A DNA stretch of 64,000 nucleotides. Origin: Datnioides undecimradiatus (Eukaryota; Chordata; Actinopteri; Lobotiformes; Datnioididae). Of this stretch, positions 48,982 through 61,605 are shown piece by piece. A model generated the notes under the pieces. The model saw nothing but the letters and a program-made list of their open reading frames with translations, had not been told where the DNA came from and did no database searches. How positions within the stretch are numbered: the stretch's first letter is position 1; every line of letters starts with the position of its first letter. The position numbers were made by a program, and so were the translations under genes. The DNA is taken from the NCBI GenBank assembly GCA_008933995.1, contig WARS01000029.1:23496879-23560878 (forward strand), in the 5' to 3' direction.

Positions 48982-49774
48982 GCGACATGTCAAGGACGCA
49001 GACTTTGGGAAAAAAACATGGAGTTTTAAAAAACAAACTGCAAATCTTTGACCTACTAAAAACTCAACTTTAATTTAATATGTTAAGATTTTAAAGAATT
49101 AACTTATTTCTTCATCCTGCAAACATCAAAATAGCCTTAAGCATGAGATATTTAGATATAAGACGAAATTGAAGATTTAAGCCAGCCAACGACACTTTTA
49201 GAGTTTTCCAGTGAACTCTGAACCCACCCTCACCTCACTGAGTGAGAAAGTAAAGGCGAAAAGCGAATACACGAACTTTTATTGTATAATGACGTTTTAT
49301 TTCATTTGATGTTCACGTTTACTTTGTTTTTGTAAAAGCTGCTCTGCGTCTCGAGACGCACGCCGTTTCTGAAACCTCAGTCTGTGCGCAAGCTACACGA
49401 CTTCACGCTTCCCATTGACCTCCGTGGGGAGCAGAGCCATAGTCAGGTGACCTCGTTGTCACGGTAACAAAGATAAACACACAGTTGATGCTGTGAAACG
49501 GTTGCAGTTCGGCTAGTTTCAGGGAATTATCATTATTAAAACAATCCAATATTCATACACGATGTAAGTTTAATACCTCGCTTCCATTAACAATACCTCA
49601 ACACAACATTGTCACTGAATGAACGACTGTTTGTGAAGCTGGAGTAAAAATGACAATATTTACATCTGAGACGTGTTCTCGTGTCATTTGTAGCTGAATA
49701 TGTTGTAATTCTGTCTCTGTGCACGTGTGCCGGTCTGCCCCGACTGTGGGGGGGTCATGTAAGGACAGGTGACA
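48982..49774. other. Spacer between GPT-like copy 2 and the elastase gene
   Basis: No exon is seen. I find no clean AATAAA in the first 500 bp after the copy 2 stop, so its polyadenylation site is unclear. Confidence 0.55.
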
Positions 49775-49802
49775 CAGATGCAGCAGGTAGCAAAGATTCC
49801 CA
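49775..49802 (+). promoter_or_regulatory. Possible PTF1 site of the elastase promoter
   Basis: E-box CAGATG (49775-49780) and TC-box TTCCCA (49797-49802) start 22 bp apart, about two helical turns. That matches the bipartite arrangement known for the pancreatic PTF1 complex (E-box plus TTTCCCA at one- or two-turn spacing). It sits about 95 bp upstream of the TATA box. Inferred from motif and position only. Confidence 0.4.
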
Positions 49803-49868
49803 GGTCAGAGACTGGACGGCGTGTGTGTGTTTGTTTGTGTGTTTTGTGTGCGTCTGATTATTTGAGAG

Positions 49869-49875
49869 TATAAAA
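49869..49875 (+). promoter_or_regulatory. TATA box of the elastase gene
   Basis: TATAAAA 47 bp before the ATG at 49916, which predicts transcription start near 49900 and a very short 5' UTR, as is usual for pancreatic zymogen genes. Confidence 0.8.
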
Positions 49876-49915
49876 GCCGCACGGCGCACTCAGACCCACT
49901 CGACCCTGAGAAATC

Positions 49916-51545
49916 ATGATGAAAGTGGGGCTCGTCCTGCTGTTTGCAGCCTACGGTGAGTCTCATCTGCCTGATTTAGACAGGGACGCCTCTGCCTTCA
50001 GCAGCTACACAATCAGTCGCGCTCAGCTGTGACCTCACTGCTCCCCTCCAAAGACAAAAATATAAAATTTCATTTTAAAAAAGTCTCATTTAGTTATTTC
50101 CTAAAACAGCTGCTCGCTGGCGTTGTCTGCAAACGTTTCCCAAACAGGAGGAAATAGCGCATTTGTAAGGAACTATTTTGTTTGGCGGATGAATTCATAT
50201 TAGGTGTTTCAGGGTGAATTTGCAGCGGCAGCGTGGTGAGTGTGTGTCTGTGGGATTGATTTCATATAAAACACATAAAAGCCAGTGCAGCAGCGCGGCT
50301 CACTGATGTGTTTTTAAAAGCTTTTGAATAACAGCAGAGCTCTGCATGGGGTGTAGGGTGCGCAACACGCCAAATCAAAGCGCGCTGCATAAACACAAAA
50401 GGCATTTGGGATAAGCACAATTATAAAGAATTAAATAGAAAATAAGATAAAACAGGAGAATTAAAGTTCACTTCAGTGTCAATTATTAATCCAAAGACGG
50501 AGAGTTTTGATCGATAAAGCCTGAGAGCTGCTGCAGACCTGCAGGTTTCTGGGAGTTTGCTGCAGATTTGTGGGGCTTAAAACCAGAACGCTGCTTCTCC
50601 ATGTTTAGTTCTGACCCCGGGGACAGGAAACAGATCTGTCACAGACTGTTTGAGGCCTGGATGTTTCATAATGCAGCAGATCAGAGATGCAATTTGTCCC
50701 TGAAACCAAGCAGAGCATCAGGATTCAAATGAACTCTTTGAGGGAGAGGAAACCAAAGATCTGCATTGATGCTGACTTATTCTGTGATCTATGATCGTGT
50801 GACTCTTACAGATGTCCCACTGGCTCATGTTGCTGCATTTGATTTAAGCTCTGCAGACTAATACACACAGTATTAGCATATTAGCATTGTTAGCAGGTAG
50901 TCAGAAAACATTTAGTCACTCCAGGCAGGCGGCAGACATCTTTCAGGCCACCATAAAGTTGAAAATAGAGTTGTGGCTCTCAGTATGGGAGTCGAGCTGA
51001 ATCAGCAGCCTCCTGTCGTGTCTGTGCTCCAGCCTACGGGTGCGGCACACCCACCTATGAGCCGTCTGTGAGCCGGGTGGTGAACGGGGAGGATGCTCGA
51101 CCCTACAGCTGGCCCTGGCAGGTGAGGTGGTTTCACTCCGTCATATCCCCGTAGGTATTTATCTGTCAAACTCAGATGAGTGAGTGTATAGTTGCAGATG
51201 AACATGCAGGACTCTATATGCTGATATTTAGTGCACTAGTTTATCAGAATTAGCCAAAAAAAAGCAACAATAACCATCTGTTTTTCTATTTTTAAGCAAT
51301 TTCTCAATTCATTCATGCATTCATTCATGCATATCTCACTAAAATCTGAGACAGCTGCAGATAAAACATACAAAACAGAAATTTTGATTCCTACTCCAAG
51401 AAAAAAAATCTGAATTTTCCAGATTAAAGTGGTAAATTTGCTAATAATGTCAAATATTTGGAGATTATAAAGCCACAAATTTATGGGAAACAGTGTTTGT
51501 TGGGTTCTTGCTGCTGATTCGTGGTGTGTGCTTCCTGTGAGTGAC

Positions 51546-51592
<47 letters not shown>

Positions 51593-53462
51593 ACAGATTT
51601 CTCTGCAGTACCTGAGCGGCTCCACCTACCGTCACACCTGTGGAGGCACTCTGCTCACCCCCAACTGGGTCCTGACTGCTGGCCACTGCATCGGGTGGGT
51701 CCGGGTCTCCTCCCACACTCTGCTTCTTTTATGTCAAAGCGCCTGGTGTTGGTTTTATTGACAGTGTTTGTGTGTGTGTGTGTGTGTGTGTGTCAGGCCT
51801 CGTACTTACCGTGTGGTGCTGGCCGAGTACGACCTCAACGAGCAGGAGGGCTACGAGCAGGTCAGAAGTGTGGAGAAGATCGTGGTTCACCCTCAGTGGA
51901 ACGATAACTGCCTGTCCTGCGGGTAAGAGCTGCACGCAACAGGAAGCAGGATGGAGGCGGTTCACAGAGTCCAGATCAGTCCAGTTTCAGCTGCTCGTCA
52001 CTGGTTTCCAGACAGTTTTCAAACTGAATTTAAGATTTAACCGATGACCTTTAAATGACCTTCATGGTTCAGGTCTTTAAACAGTTGCTCCTCTATGAAC
52101 CAGAACCTCAGATCCTCATTCAGGGCTCTGTCCTGGTTCAGGACTAACAGTGATCTGGTTCTGAGGCTGCAGAATCAGGAACAATTAATTTTCATTTTAA
52201 TTGTCTAATTTTATGTGCTTTTGATTATTTTAACTAGTTTAAATGTAACAAATTGGAAATAATTATAACTGGAAACAATGATTAGAGGTTTGTTTGTCTG
52301 TGTTTTATGGTTTTATATTTGATGACACCGTGTCTTAACGTGGTTTCCTCGCTGCTCAGCAATGACATGGCGATGATCAAACTGGCCTCGCCCGCCGTTC
52401 TCAACGACAAGGTGCAGCCGTCCTGCGTGCCGGCGAGCGGAGAGATCGCTCCTCACAACGACCCCTGCTACATCACCGGCTGGGGCAGAATCTACAGTAA
52501 GAGTCCGTGATGTGTGCTGGAGGCCGTGTGTCTGTCGCGCACGGTGCGTGAACCCCCTGCTGTGTTCTGGGTTTTCCTGCAGGCGGCGGTCCCATCTCCT
52601 CTAAGCTCCAGCAGGCTCTCCTCCCTGTGGTCGGCCACAGCGTCTGCAGCAGCAGCGACTGGTGGGGGAGCTACGTGAAGACCACGATGATCTGCGCCGG
52701 TGGAGACATCCGCTCCGGCTGCAATGTACGCACCAAAGCTGCAGGGGAGGCGCAGGATTCAGCAGAACCATCAGGTACCTTCACTGCTCCTCTTCCTGTG
52801 TCCGCAGGGAGACTCAGGTGGACCTCTGAACTGCAGGGGGGGTGACGGCAGGTGGTACGTGCAAGGTGTGACCAGCTTCGTCTCCTCCATGGGATGCAAC
52901 ACCCTGTTGAAGCCCACGGTGTTCACCCGCACCTCTTCCTTCACCCAGTGGATCTCTGACGTGAGTTCCTTTCAGAGTAAAAGCACGGATCACCGTGGAC
53001 TCTGGTTTCAAATTAAAGTTCTTGTTACTCAAAGTGAAGCACAGTCTCAAGCTGACTGTAGTCACATCCTCACTAACCCATGCCCACGTCAGCAAATCCT
53101 CGTCTCTGATTGGCTGTTGCTGCTCCCAGATGTTCATTGTGCTGCAGTTCAGACCCACTGGGAACCATATGCAACAATTAAAAACAATAACAAACATAAA
53201 TAAACAAACGTGGAGGATAGACCCTGAGCCGATCATTTGGGTCTTGATAATTCAATCTGGAACATTTATGTTAACCTAAAAACAAGATGTCAGTTTGATT
53301 TTTAGTTTGCAGGAGGCTTTAAATCAGCATTTCCACCGTCTGAGGTCAGATTTTAAAACATTAAATACATTTTATTGTTCATGTCTGAATGTACAGGATG
53401 TTTATTTGCTTATTTTGCTTGTTTTTTACTCTCTTATCTTCCAGACTCTGATGAAGTACTGA
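49916..53462 (+). CDS. ela3l: Chymotrypsin-like elastase, CELA3/ela3l type
   Basis: Secreted pancreatic serine protease zymogen (S1 family) that cleaves dietary protein after small or hydrophobic residues. Eight in-phase exons: 49916-49955, 51033-51121, 51597-51694, 51797-51922, 52360-52496, 52583-52725, 52808-52960, 53445-53462. They give 267 aa (human CELA3 270). Signal peptide [16 protein letters not shown] is followed by a short activation peptide with its Cys, and mature protein from [15 protein letters not shown] after the Arg. The catalytic triad is intact: His in LTAGHC, Asp in NDMAMIKL, Ser in [21 protein letters not shown] and [12 protein letters not shown] are characteristic of the CELA3 subfamily. 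Of two adjacent ATGs the first is taken. Introns 2 and 3 end in (TG)n tracts at their acceptors. An AATAAA lies at 53487-53492. Orthology to CELA3 rather than another elastase is likely but not proved. Confidence 0.94.
51549..51591. repeat. (TG)n tract at the elastase exon 3 acceptor
   Basis: About 21 TG units end at the TCACAG that precedes exon 3 (51597). Confidence 0.95.
51765..51793. repeat. (TG)n tract abutting the elastase exon 4 acceptor
   Basis: TG run with one TTT interruption near its start; it runs directly into CAG (51794-51796) before exon 4. Confidence 0.95.
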
Positions 53463-53486
53463 GGACCTGGAGGCTTTTTTCATGTC

Positions 53487-53492
53487 AATAAA
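53487..53492 (+). terminator. Poly(A) signal of the elastase gene
   Basis: AATAAA 25 bp after the TGA; a very short 3' UTR, as is usual for this family. Confidence 0.8.
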
Positions 53493-54268
53493 TACATTTA
53501 ATTACCTTCAGCCTGTCTCGCTGCTCTTTGCATTTAAAGCTGATGTGTAATCGGAGCTATACATCGATACACGGGGAAAGTGCCAGTGTTCTGAATTCAG
53601 ACTGAAACAGGCTTTGTTTTATCACCCACAATGCAATGGGCTAAATGGAAATGTAGGAGCTATGAATAAATATAAAGCTAATCATGGATGATGGTGAATC
53701 TGCTCCAGGAAAGAAAACAAAGCAAAAATAAACAAATAATAATTCTAAAATAAAATATTAAATACACTATTAAAACATTTGTTTATATGTTAAACTGTCA
53801 GTTAAAGTTTAAAAAAGCATTATGCTTCGATAATATTGTTGACTTTGCCATGCATACTTCATAAAAAGTATGCAAATGGCAAATCATTTTACTGCTGCAG
53901 CCGGTGAAGGTGGAGCTAACTGCTGTATGTGCTGCTGGATGCTGGACATGTTCTACATCTGCAAAGTGATGTGCAGGAGAAAGTGCAGTATTGGCTACAT
54001 AACTATAGAAACTGAAGATGCTGCGCTTTCAGTGGGTGCCCACAGGGGGGCAGTGTTTGCTTTTGCAGCCAGTGAGCAGCTGGGACTGATGGGCGGAGGA
54101 GTAGGAGACTGTGTGAGGAGCATGAAGAAGAACAGCACCTTTCATTCATCGGCTCAAACAACGACACTTCAGGTTAAACTGATCCTCCCTCCGGGTGTCA
54201 GACTTAAGGAAACACACACTGGCACACGTGTGATACAGTGAGCAGTGGGAGCTGGCTTTGTTTCCATC

Positions 54269-54270
<2 letters not shown>

Positions 54271-54310
<40 letters not shown>

Positions 54311-54314
54311 GGGG
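54271..54314. repeat. (TG)n followed by G8
   Basis: About 18 TG units running into eight Gs. Confidence 0.95.
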
Positions 54315-55336
54315 GTCCTCCAGGCTTTAGCTGCCTGGAGTTCAGCTCAGTGCGTGAATAAGTGAGCTGTGGATCACAGGCCATTGGCTGGCTGCTCGTT
54401 ACTGAACGATGCATTAAACCCTGGGCTGTAAATAATGTGATAACTGCTGTGCACGGCTCAGACACGGGAGCGGGCGGCCATCTTTCCTTTTTTCTTTTTT
54501 TTTGCTTCATTTGTCTCTTCATCACTCTCTCTCTCTATCGTTTCACAATGAGTACAGTTCAATTTTGCACATGCTATGTGATTATTCCAGCCCAGTTGCT
54601 CCGGGGAGAGCGAGTGTGTGTGAGAGAGAGAGGGCTCATTCCTCAAAAGCAAAAGCCCCACACATCCACTCCCACCTCCACCCTCCCCCACCCTCCCCCA
54701 TCCTCCATCCAGCTCAGGGTGCTCCACTGCAGGAGGCAGGGAGGGAAACCACAGCATCGTTTCAGAGGCTTCACAGCAAAAACACAGAATCAGCAGCTTT
54801 ACAGGAGAGAACAGCGAGGCAGGAAGTAAACAGCTCGCTCCTCACACACAGAGCACACACACACACACACGTACATGGTGCATGAACGTATCAGGGGGTG
54901 TAATGAAAATGAATGAAGCTGTTGAGCCAGGGGTGGCCACACTTTATATGTTGGTGCAGCTTGCATAACTGCATTAACCCTTATGGCACAATACAGTTCA
55001 ATACGTTTATGGTCACTTACCCATAGTCCAGACAGTAGCAGCTCGTAGCAGCTTGCGTGTTTGGCGGACCCGGATGTTAGAGGAGACGAGATTTCAGACT
55101 GGCCGCCCGTCAATCCCTCTTAGTATTGTACATCAACCAAGTGTCAAATGCAAGTCAGGGTTTGACTGTGCATTTGCACAAATAGACGCAGTGTTACACA
55201 ATTATCCTAAAACTAAAAGCAGATGATTTGTATTTTTTTGACTGTGCAGCCCTGTTTCCTACTCATTATGTTCATATAATGTGAGAAGATGTACACGAAT
55301 CTCTTGTCTTTGTGTTTGTAGAAAAAAAACAGTAGC

Positions 55337-55368
55337 CAGTTAGCTTAGCTTAGCTTAGCTTAGCTTAG
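55337..55368. repeat. (TTAGC)n short tandem repeat
   Basis: Five to six copies of the pentamer 'ttagc'. Confidence 0.9.
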
Positions 55369-56121
55369 GCAGGGAGAATCAGAGTGCAGGCAAAACAGGC
55401 AAAGCCCAACAAACTCATAAACGCAGGGAAAACGTCTGGAATGCTTTGCACAACGTAAGTAGATGAAGTGGCAAAGAGCAAACGGACTGATGCAACAAAG
55501 ACACCGGGGGGGGTGAAGGTCAAATGAGACACGGGTGTCGATGAAAACGGCGGGAAAAGGACAGGAAGTAAGTGGACACTCTACAAAATAAAACAGGAAG
55601 TAACTGAACATAAGTCTGATTAAATCACATAACAGCTCCTGGTTAAAGACTTTCTGTGTTGTGCTGTAGCTGGAGAGTAGTGTGTAGTGACTACGACCAA
55701 TAAATAGATCATAATTAATAAATCTTGATTCTGTTTTTGGCCTGGGGGCAGTCTCAGCTGCAGCGCTTCGGGACTTTTTGTTGAGGAACCACATTTTTAA
55801 AGAGTTTCAACCATTTTCCTTCTTGTTGCTGTGCAGTTTTCTGTGCAGACGTCCTGAAGTGGCCTCGCTATGAGTCCTGAGTACTGTAATAACCTTCAAA
55901 GGCTTAAAGTTGTGTGTGTTTGTGCCCACGTTGCTACGTAACTGGACCTTCGTTCGGGCGCCACTTTTCATTTTTCCCAATGTGCTTTCTCTGGTCTCTC
56001 AAATGCAATTAGATCCTCATGTTAATCCAATCGCCACCACCGATTGTCTGTCTGTTTGTTTGGCCATCTGCCCGCTGACCTGCCTGCCTGCCTGAATTTC
56101 CACCGCGGACATGATGGCGGT

Positions 56122-56123
<2 letters not shown>

Positions 56124-56174
<51 letters not shown>
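56124..56174. repeat. (CA)n microsatellite
   Basis: About 25 uninterrupted CA units; the longest pure dinucleotide run in the window. Confidence 0.95.
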
Positions 56175-56175
<1 letters not shown>

Positions 56176-57256
56176 CAAATCTGATGCACCTCACTGTAAA
56201 CACGATATACAAACAGGAGGTGACATACGAACACAAGAGTAAGACATCAGCGGGGACTGGGTGTGCAGGAGGGAACTACGTAAATCTGCTGTCAGAGAGG
56301 AGGCGTGCTCCTCCTCCTGCTCCTCCTCCTCCTCCTCCTCTAAGGAGCTACAGCGGGAGCTCGCAAGCTGTCATGATGCTCACCATGGCGACCCAACAGG
56401 ACAGGCTGCTTGTTTTCATTCCCTTCATCCGTATATTCTCTGCTGCATGTCGTGTTTTCTTGAATCTGTTCGTCTTTAACATCTTTAACCGATTTCAGCT
56501 TCGCTTCACGTCCACAGTTCATTGGTCCACAGCCGGGGCAGTTAACCCCTCAGTATGTAACACCACATGCTTTTGGACTTAACTCCATGTTTTTGTCTTG
56601 AGTTTAATTTTGATTTACTGTTTTTTCTGCATGCTGTTGTAAAGAGGCCCGGAAACCAACCAGAGGTAAAAGGAGAACAGAGAAGGAAATGAATAAATGT
56701 GCTTAAATGATTAGAAATAGTCAATCAATCATCAAAACAACAATTCAAATTGGAATTTTAAAAATTAATTAAGGAGTTTTAGCATTCTCAGGCACATGTT
56801 GGTCAGCCTTAAACTAATGCTACCGGTATGAATACTGTTACCAGAAGACAACACCAAAGCTGGCTTAAAATGCATTAAAATACTGCTGAATTGTCAAATT
56901 TCCTTAACTTATCAGCGCAGGTCTGTCTGTGATCTGATTGGCTCCTGTGGATGCATGTGGAGCTGATTGGGCCAGGGTCAGGAGAAGGTCGTTCTGGAGG
57001 ACCGTCGTGCGTCGGAAGGAGGCTCATGTCGAGCTGAGTGGTGTGCACAGCTCACAACTTCTGAAAAGCGATGCTTGACACTGCGTGTTGCCATGGTTAC
57101 CCATTTTCTGTGAGGGCTTCGCTCCATCTCATCTCGCTCTCCAACGTGTTACTGGCATGAAAGACATTTAGGACACAGTCATTATGTGTATTTTAGGATA
57201 AATTTCTATTTATTTTCCCAGTTTGGTATCAAAACGATGGGGTTTAAAACAAACTG

Positions 57257-57328
57257 CACACACACACGCACACACACACACACACAGACAGACACACACA
57301 CACACACAGACACACACACACACACACA
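57257..57328. repeat. (CA)n/(CAGA)n compound microsatellite
   Basis: CA units interrupted by cagaca and cgca. Confidence 0.95.
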
Positions 57329-59094
57329 ACCGCTCCTCTTTTCCCTTTCCCAGCCCCGTCTGCCCTAAATATCTTGGCTGTGGCTGCTGAATGCCGGCAG
57401 GTGGTGGAAGGTGTTGCTAGGGGGTGAGAGGTGCCGGCTGTCGGGCAGCAGGGGGGTTGATGGGGCTTTGGCAGGTACAGCTGCCCCTGTAGGCTCCGCG
57501 GGGGTGAGTGACAGTGAGAAAGGAACACCTTGGAGACGGGGGTCAGGGGTTAGACAGTTAGCATGTTGTTCACAAACCCTGCAGGAATACATAATCTCAT
57601 TACTGTCAGGAGAAGCAGGGAAATACATCTGCAGACGGCTGCAGGGTTCAGCTCTGAAATACTGTTGTTTCATAGATTTCAGTGAGACTGGACCATGATT
57701 TTTCAAATGTTTCTGCAAATAAAAATATGAATTTCTCAAAGCTCAGAGTAAAACCGTCTCTGAATTTCATTTTTATTTCAGTAAAAACACATTGTTGTCT
57801 TTTAGTTTGTGTTGTTGCATCACTGCAACCCAGAGGAAACAACACAAAGCATATTCATTTATATGCATATTTCATATCTAAAGGCAACCCAAGGTGCCTT
57901 ATAGATTACAGACAAACGCTCAATAAACAATGAAACCAAATTGGATTTAAAATAAAATCAATATGTGGATCTAAATCAGCATCATCTGAAGTCTGCATGG
58001 ATTGTACCGTAAAAAATAATATAAATAATACCTCCTTAAAATACTTTTAAGGCAGTCGAAGGCTGATGTAATTGTAATTGATTTAATGTGAATGCTTAAA
58101 AATAGGCCTGCGTTCAAGCCAACACCAACGTTTGTAGCCTTATTATTAACGCAGTGTCCCGGGGAGTCTACTGAACACTATTTGTTTGGTGAAACAGCTA
58201 CTTATGTGAATATTTGTGTGTCATCTGCATACAAACTGTTCACCGTCGATGTTTGCCACTGCGTCTTCTGCGCATGCATCTGCTGCATGGTTAGGGTAAA
58301 GGACAGGTCGCATTTGAACTGTTTATTGCAGCAGTGGAGCAGAGTCAGAGTGTCGCTGCAGAATAAGTTTACATAGAGATCTGGGGGAGCGCTGGGGCCT
58401 GACGGTGGGTGCTGGGGTGGTAGTGGAGCTTGAAGATAAGGCTGTGATGCCGGTACAGTGCAGAGGGGGTAGATGGGAAACCTTGCAGCTTGCCAATTAG
58501 GAAGCAGCGCATGCTAGATGATTGTGTCACGTGTGTATGCAGCCTCTAAATCAGTCTGCCTGCAATCCACTCGCCAATGCTCATGCCTGATTTGACATGA
58601 TTGGCTGTTTTGGAAGTACTTCTCCATGTTCTTGTCCGTAAATGTTTTTGAAACTAAAACAGCGAGCATGTCTGTTTCCTTGGTTTGCGTCCACGAGAGC
58701 GGACGGCCGTGTGTGTTTGTGTTGCATCAAATGTTCGCACGCTGTACGTGTTAAATCCTCGGCTCTCCCTGATCTTAAGTGGCCTCTGTTTGCCTCTCAG
58801 CTTTGTTTCTCCTCCTCTCCGTTGAGCGCTGCGTGGCTGCTCTCCTTAGTGAAATGGTGTCTCTTTCACATAATGTCTCCCTGGGGATGTTTTAGGCTTC
58901 ATACATTTCCACCTCATTTACTTTGCCAGCCTGGGGACTGCAGACAGGCTATGACTGCTCACTGCGTGTGGGCGGGTGAGTCGGTGGTTGTTGTGGTCGA
59001 AACATTATGCACCTTGGGGTAAAAGAGAGTGTTAGATATTGTGTTAGTGAGAGTGTGTGGTACTGAGAGACAAAGACGTCACTGTAACTGCATC

Positions 59095-59597
59095 AAAAAG
59101 TCTAAAAACAACTAAATCTGTGTTTTGAATGTTGCCGAGTTGTGTTTTTGCATCATCCTGAATGTTTCCAACAGTTTTCAGACTCAGGAATCATTCATGT
59201 GAATCCACATCACGCTGTTATCGGCTGGCGCCATTGTCAGTGTTGTGTCTGTGTGTGAGCAGCTTGATAAACTGACTCTGGATCAGCTGTAAGACACATT
59301 TCTGTGTGTCAGCAGCTTGATAAACTGACTCTGGATCAGCTGTAAGACACATTTCTGTGCTCCTCTTTTCAGCCGCTGCTTGTTTTTAACTCTGTATCTG
59401 AAGCAGATGAAGGATTTCAGTCGTCGGACGTCTGGATCTGAAGTTATCAGAGAAACAAGCTGAGCAAACGTTAGCAGCAGCTCGGCTCACCGCCCCTCCA
59501 GGACGTCCCGTGTGCGGCCGACAGCGTGGGAGAAACAGTGGTTTTTAAGGTGGAACTGCTTTATTCAGTGTTTCTCTGGGTTTGAATCAGCGGCTCT
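59095..59597 (+). repeat. Interspersed repeat family R1, copy D
   Basis: About 500 bp. It includes an internal tandem duplication of 53 bp (the unit carrying AGCTTGATAAACTG starts at 59261 and again at 59314). The right part, 59309-59597, is nearly identical to copy C at 48302-48590. It has no open frame and is probably a non-autonomous transposon or other short mobile repeat; the terminal structure is not clear to me. Confidence 0.85.
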
Positions 59598-61324
59598 GTT
59601 TGTTTTGGAGAGGAGGAGACCTCTGTGGAGAATTCAGCTCCCAGTAAAAACCTCCTGAACCATCAACACTGAAGGAATCACAGCTGGGAGAAGCTGCCTG
59701 ACAGGAAGACGGTTAGGTTTGACTGAGACACCTAGTATCCCAATCTGTAATATGGCAGCACCGCACCTGTAAATGCACTTTGCTCTGCCTGCCTGCAGTG
59801 TAAAACTGTGCATCATCTCCTCCACACGGTGACTAACTCACCCAGGCTGCCACCCTGTGGGAGGACAGACGGCCATTATTTCCCACCAGTATCTGTTTAA
59901 TTGTTTGTGCGCTCTGAGGCCGTTCAGTCGGTTCCTCTCACACCGCTCAGCTCTTTATCAGCCAATCAAATCCAGCGTGCCCATAAAAAGCACCAAAGAT
60001 TGCATCAGAGTATCTCCAACTATCTTCGTCTCACAACCTCACCCGTGAGCGGAAGAGGCTGTGATGTCATGACTGACAGCTCATTATACCACGGTTGCCT
60101 GCCCCCATCACTAGCGTGCAGACTCTGGCTCCAAGGGGCGTCATCAGAGCAAGATGGCGGCGCCTGAGTCAGCTCATTTGCACAGTGGGAGGAAGTGGAT
60201 ACACGTCAGCCATCTTTAAATACAGTTGATGCGTTTGTTGTGCTGCATGTGCTGCTGCAGCTATTCTGTTACCATGGCGCTGCATCGATTAGTTATTATT
60301 TTGGCCATTTTTTTTAGTTTTTTTCTAGTTTGAGCATCTGAAATTTGAATATTTTCAGTTTTTCTTTGATGTTTTTATTCAATATGTTTAAGTTTTGGGC
60401 TGTTGGAGACAAACCAGACGTCAGGACGCCGCTGCAGCTCTGAGAACTTGGCTTTTTTTTGCTATTTTCTGACGTTTTATGGACCCAACATTGAAGTAAT
60501 TATGAAAATACTCATTTGCAGCTCTCAGCTGGAGATCAAATCTTAATGAAATGCAGCGTACTGTAATTAATACCAGTTTACACTATAATAAACACCAACC
60601 TGTTGACTTCTTTCCCACGATTCCTTTAGTATTTGAGAAGGACGCTGAGGCCCGTCCTCTCTTAACCAGCAGCCCGTCTCTCAGCTCGGTGTTTAATTGT
60701 TCAGAGCAGACTCGCTGGTGAGCAGCAGTGTACAGTTTATTTATACATGCTATCAAAAGCAGCCTCACACGTCATTAAGCTTTGTTTTGTCACTCTTCCT
60801 GCTGGTTGGCATTGATTGCCTCTATGAATAGCTACACTTTGCTGGATGACAGGCACGGAGCAGAGCGCCGCAACACAAATAACAGGATATGTGGTCGATG
60901 CAGATGCAGATATTGTCTCTTAAGACTAAATGTGTGACAGAGAGACGCGCGGTGGGAAAGTGAGATCATGATCATGTGAAATTATTGTTGTTCTAAAGGA
61001 GGTGAGAGGAAAACGTGGACCCAGTCCGTTGCCATAGCGATCAGTGAACTGAAGGTGCTGCAGGGGACAGTGTGTTCAAGTGTGTGTTAGTTAGTGGGGC
61101 GCTGAACATGGGTGCCTTTGTGTGGAAGCAAATAACAGCCATTATGTTTTGAATCAAAGCCACTAAAATGCAGATTTAGGTTCAACCTCAGCAAAATAGG
61201 CTGATTCGTTGAAATTTGTCCCTTTAAAGTGGCCATAATTCATATTTTTATAATAACAACATGAAAAGATCATGAGATAGTGTGGAAGGTGATGAACCTA
61301 CAGAGAATAATCAGCTGAATCTGC

Positions 61325-61605
61325 AGCTTCGCTCGGCTTCAGGGAGCTTTATTGTTCCGGTTCACTCTTGGCGCTCTCATAGCCCCGTCTTCGGTCACAG
61401 CGGGCAGCTGTTCTCAGACAAAAGCCCTTAAAAACACTTTACACAACCTGCTCAGCAGCAAAGAGCAGGCAGACACAGTCAGAGAGCAGCTGGTGAGCAC
61501 AGTGGAGCATTCAGAGCCTGAGATTCCCCTCAGGAGCTGGTGGAGACCAAAAACAGAGCAAAAAGCATTTAAAACACCATCAGGTGGAGAGCAGCGCTGT
61601 TGAAA
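61325..61605 (+). repeat. Interspersed repeat family R2
   Basis: Begins near 'ggagctttattgttccggtt' and includes 'ggagctggtggagaccaaaa'. It is related to 8555-8800. I recognise this arrangement as a common dispersed repeat of percomorph fish; the open frame across it is incidental. Confidence 0.65.

Noticed and set aside
53870..54241. 123-codon open frame with a Cys-rich start
   Set aside because: No recognised domain, no splice signals and ordinary composition; it may be chance in a gene-poor region.
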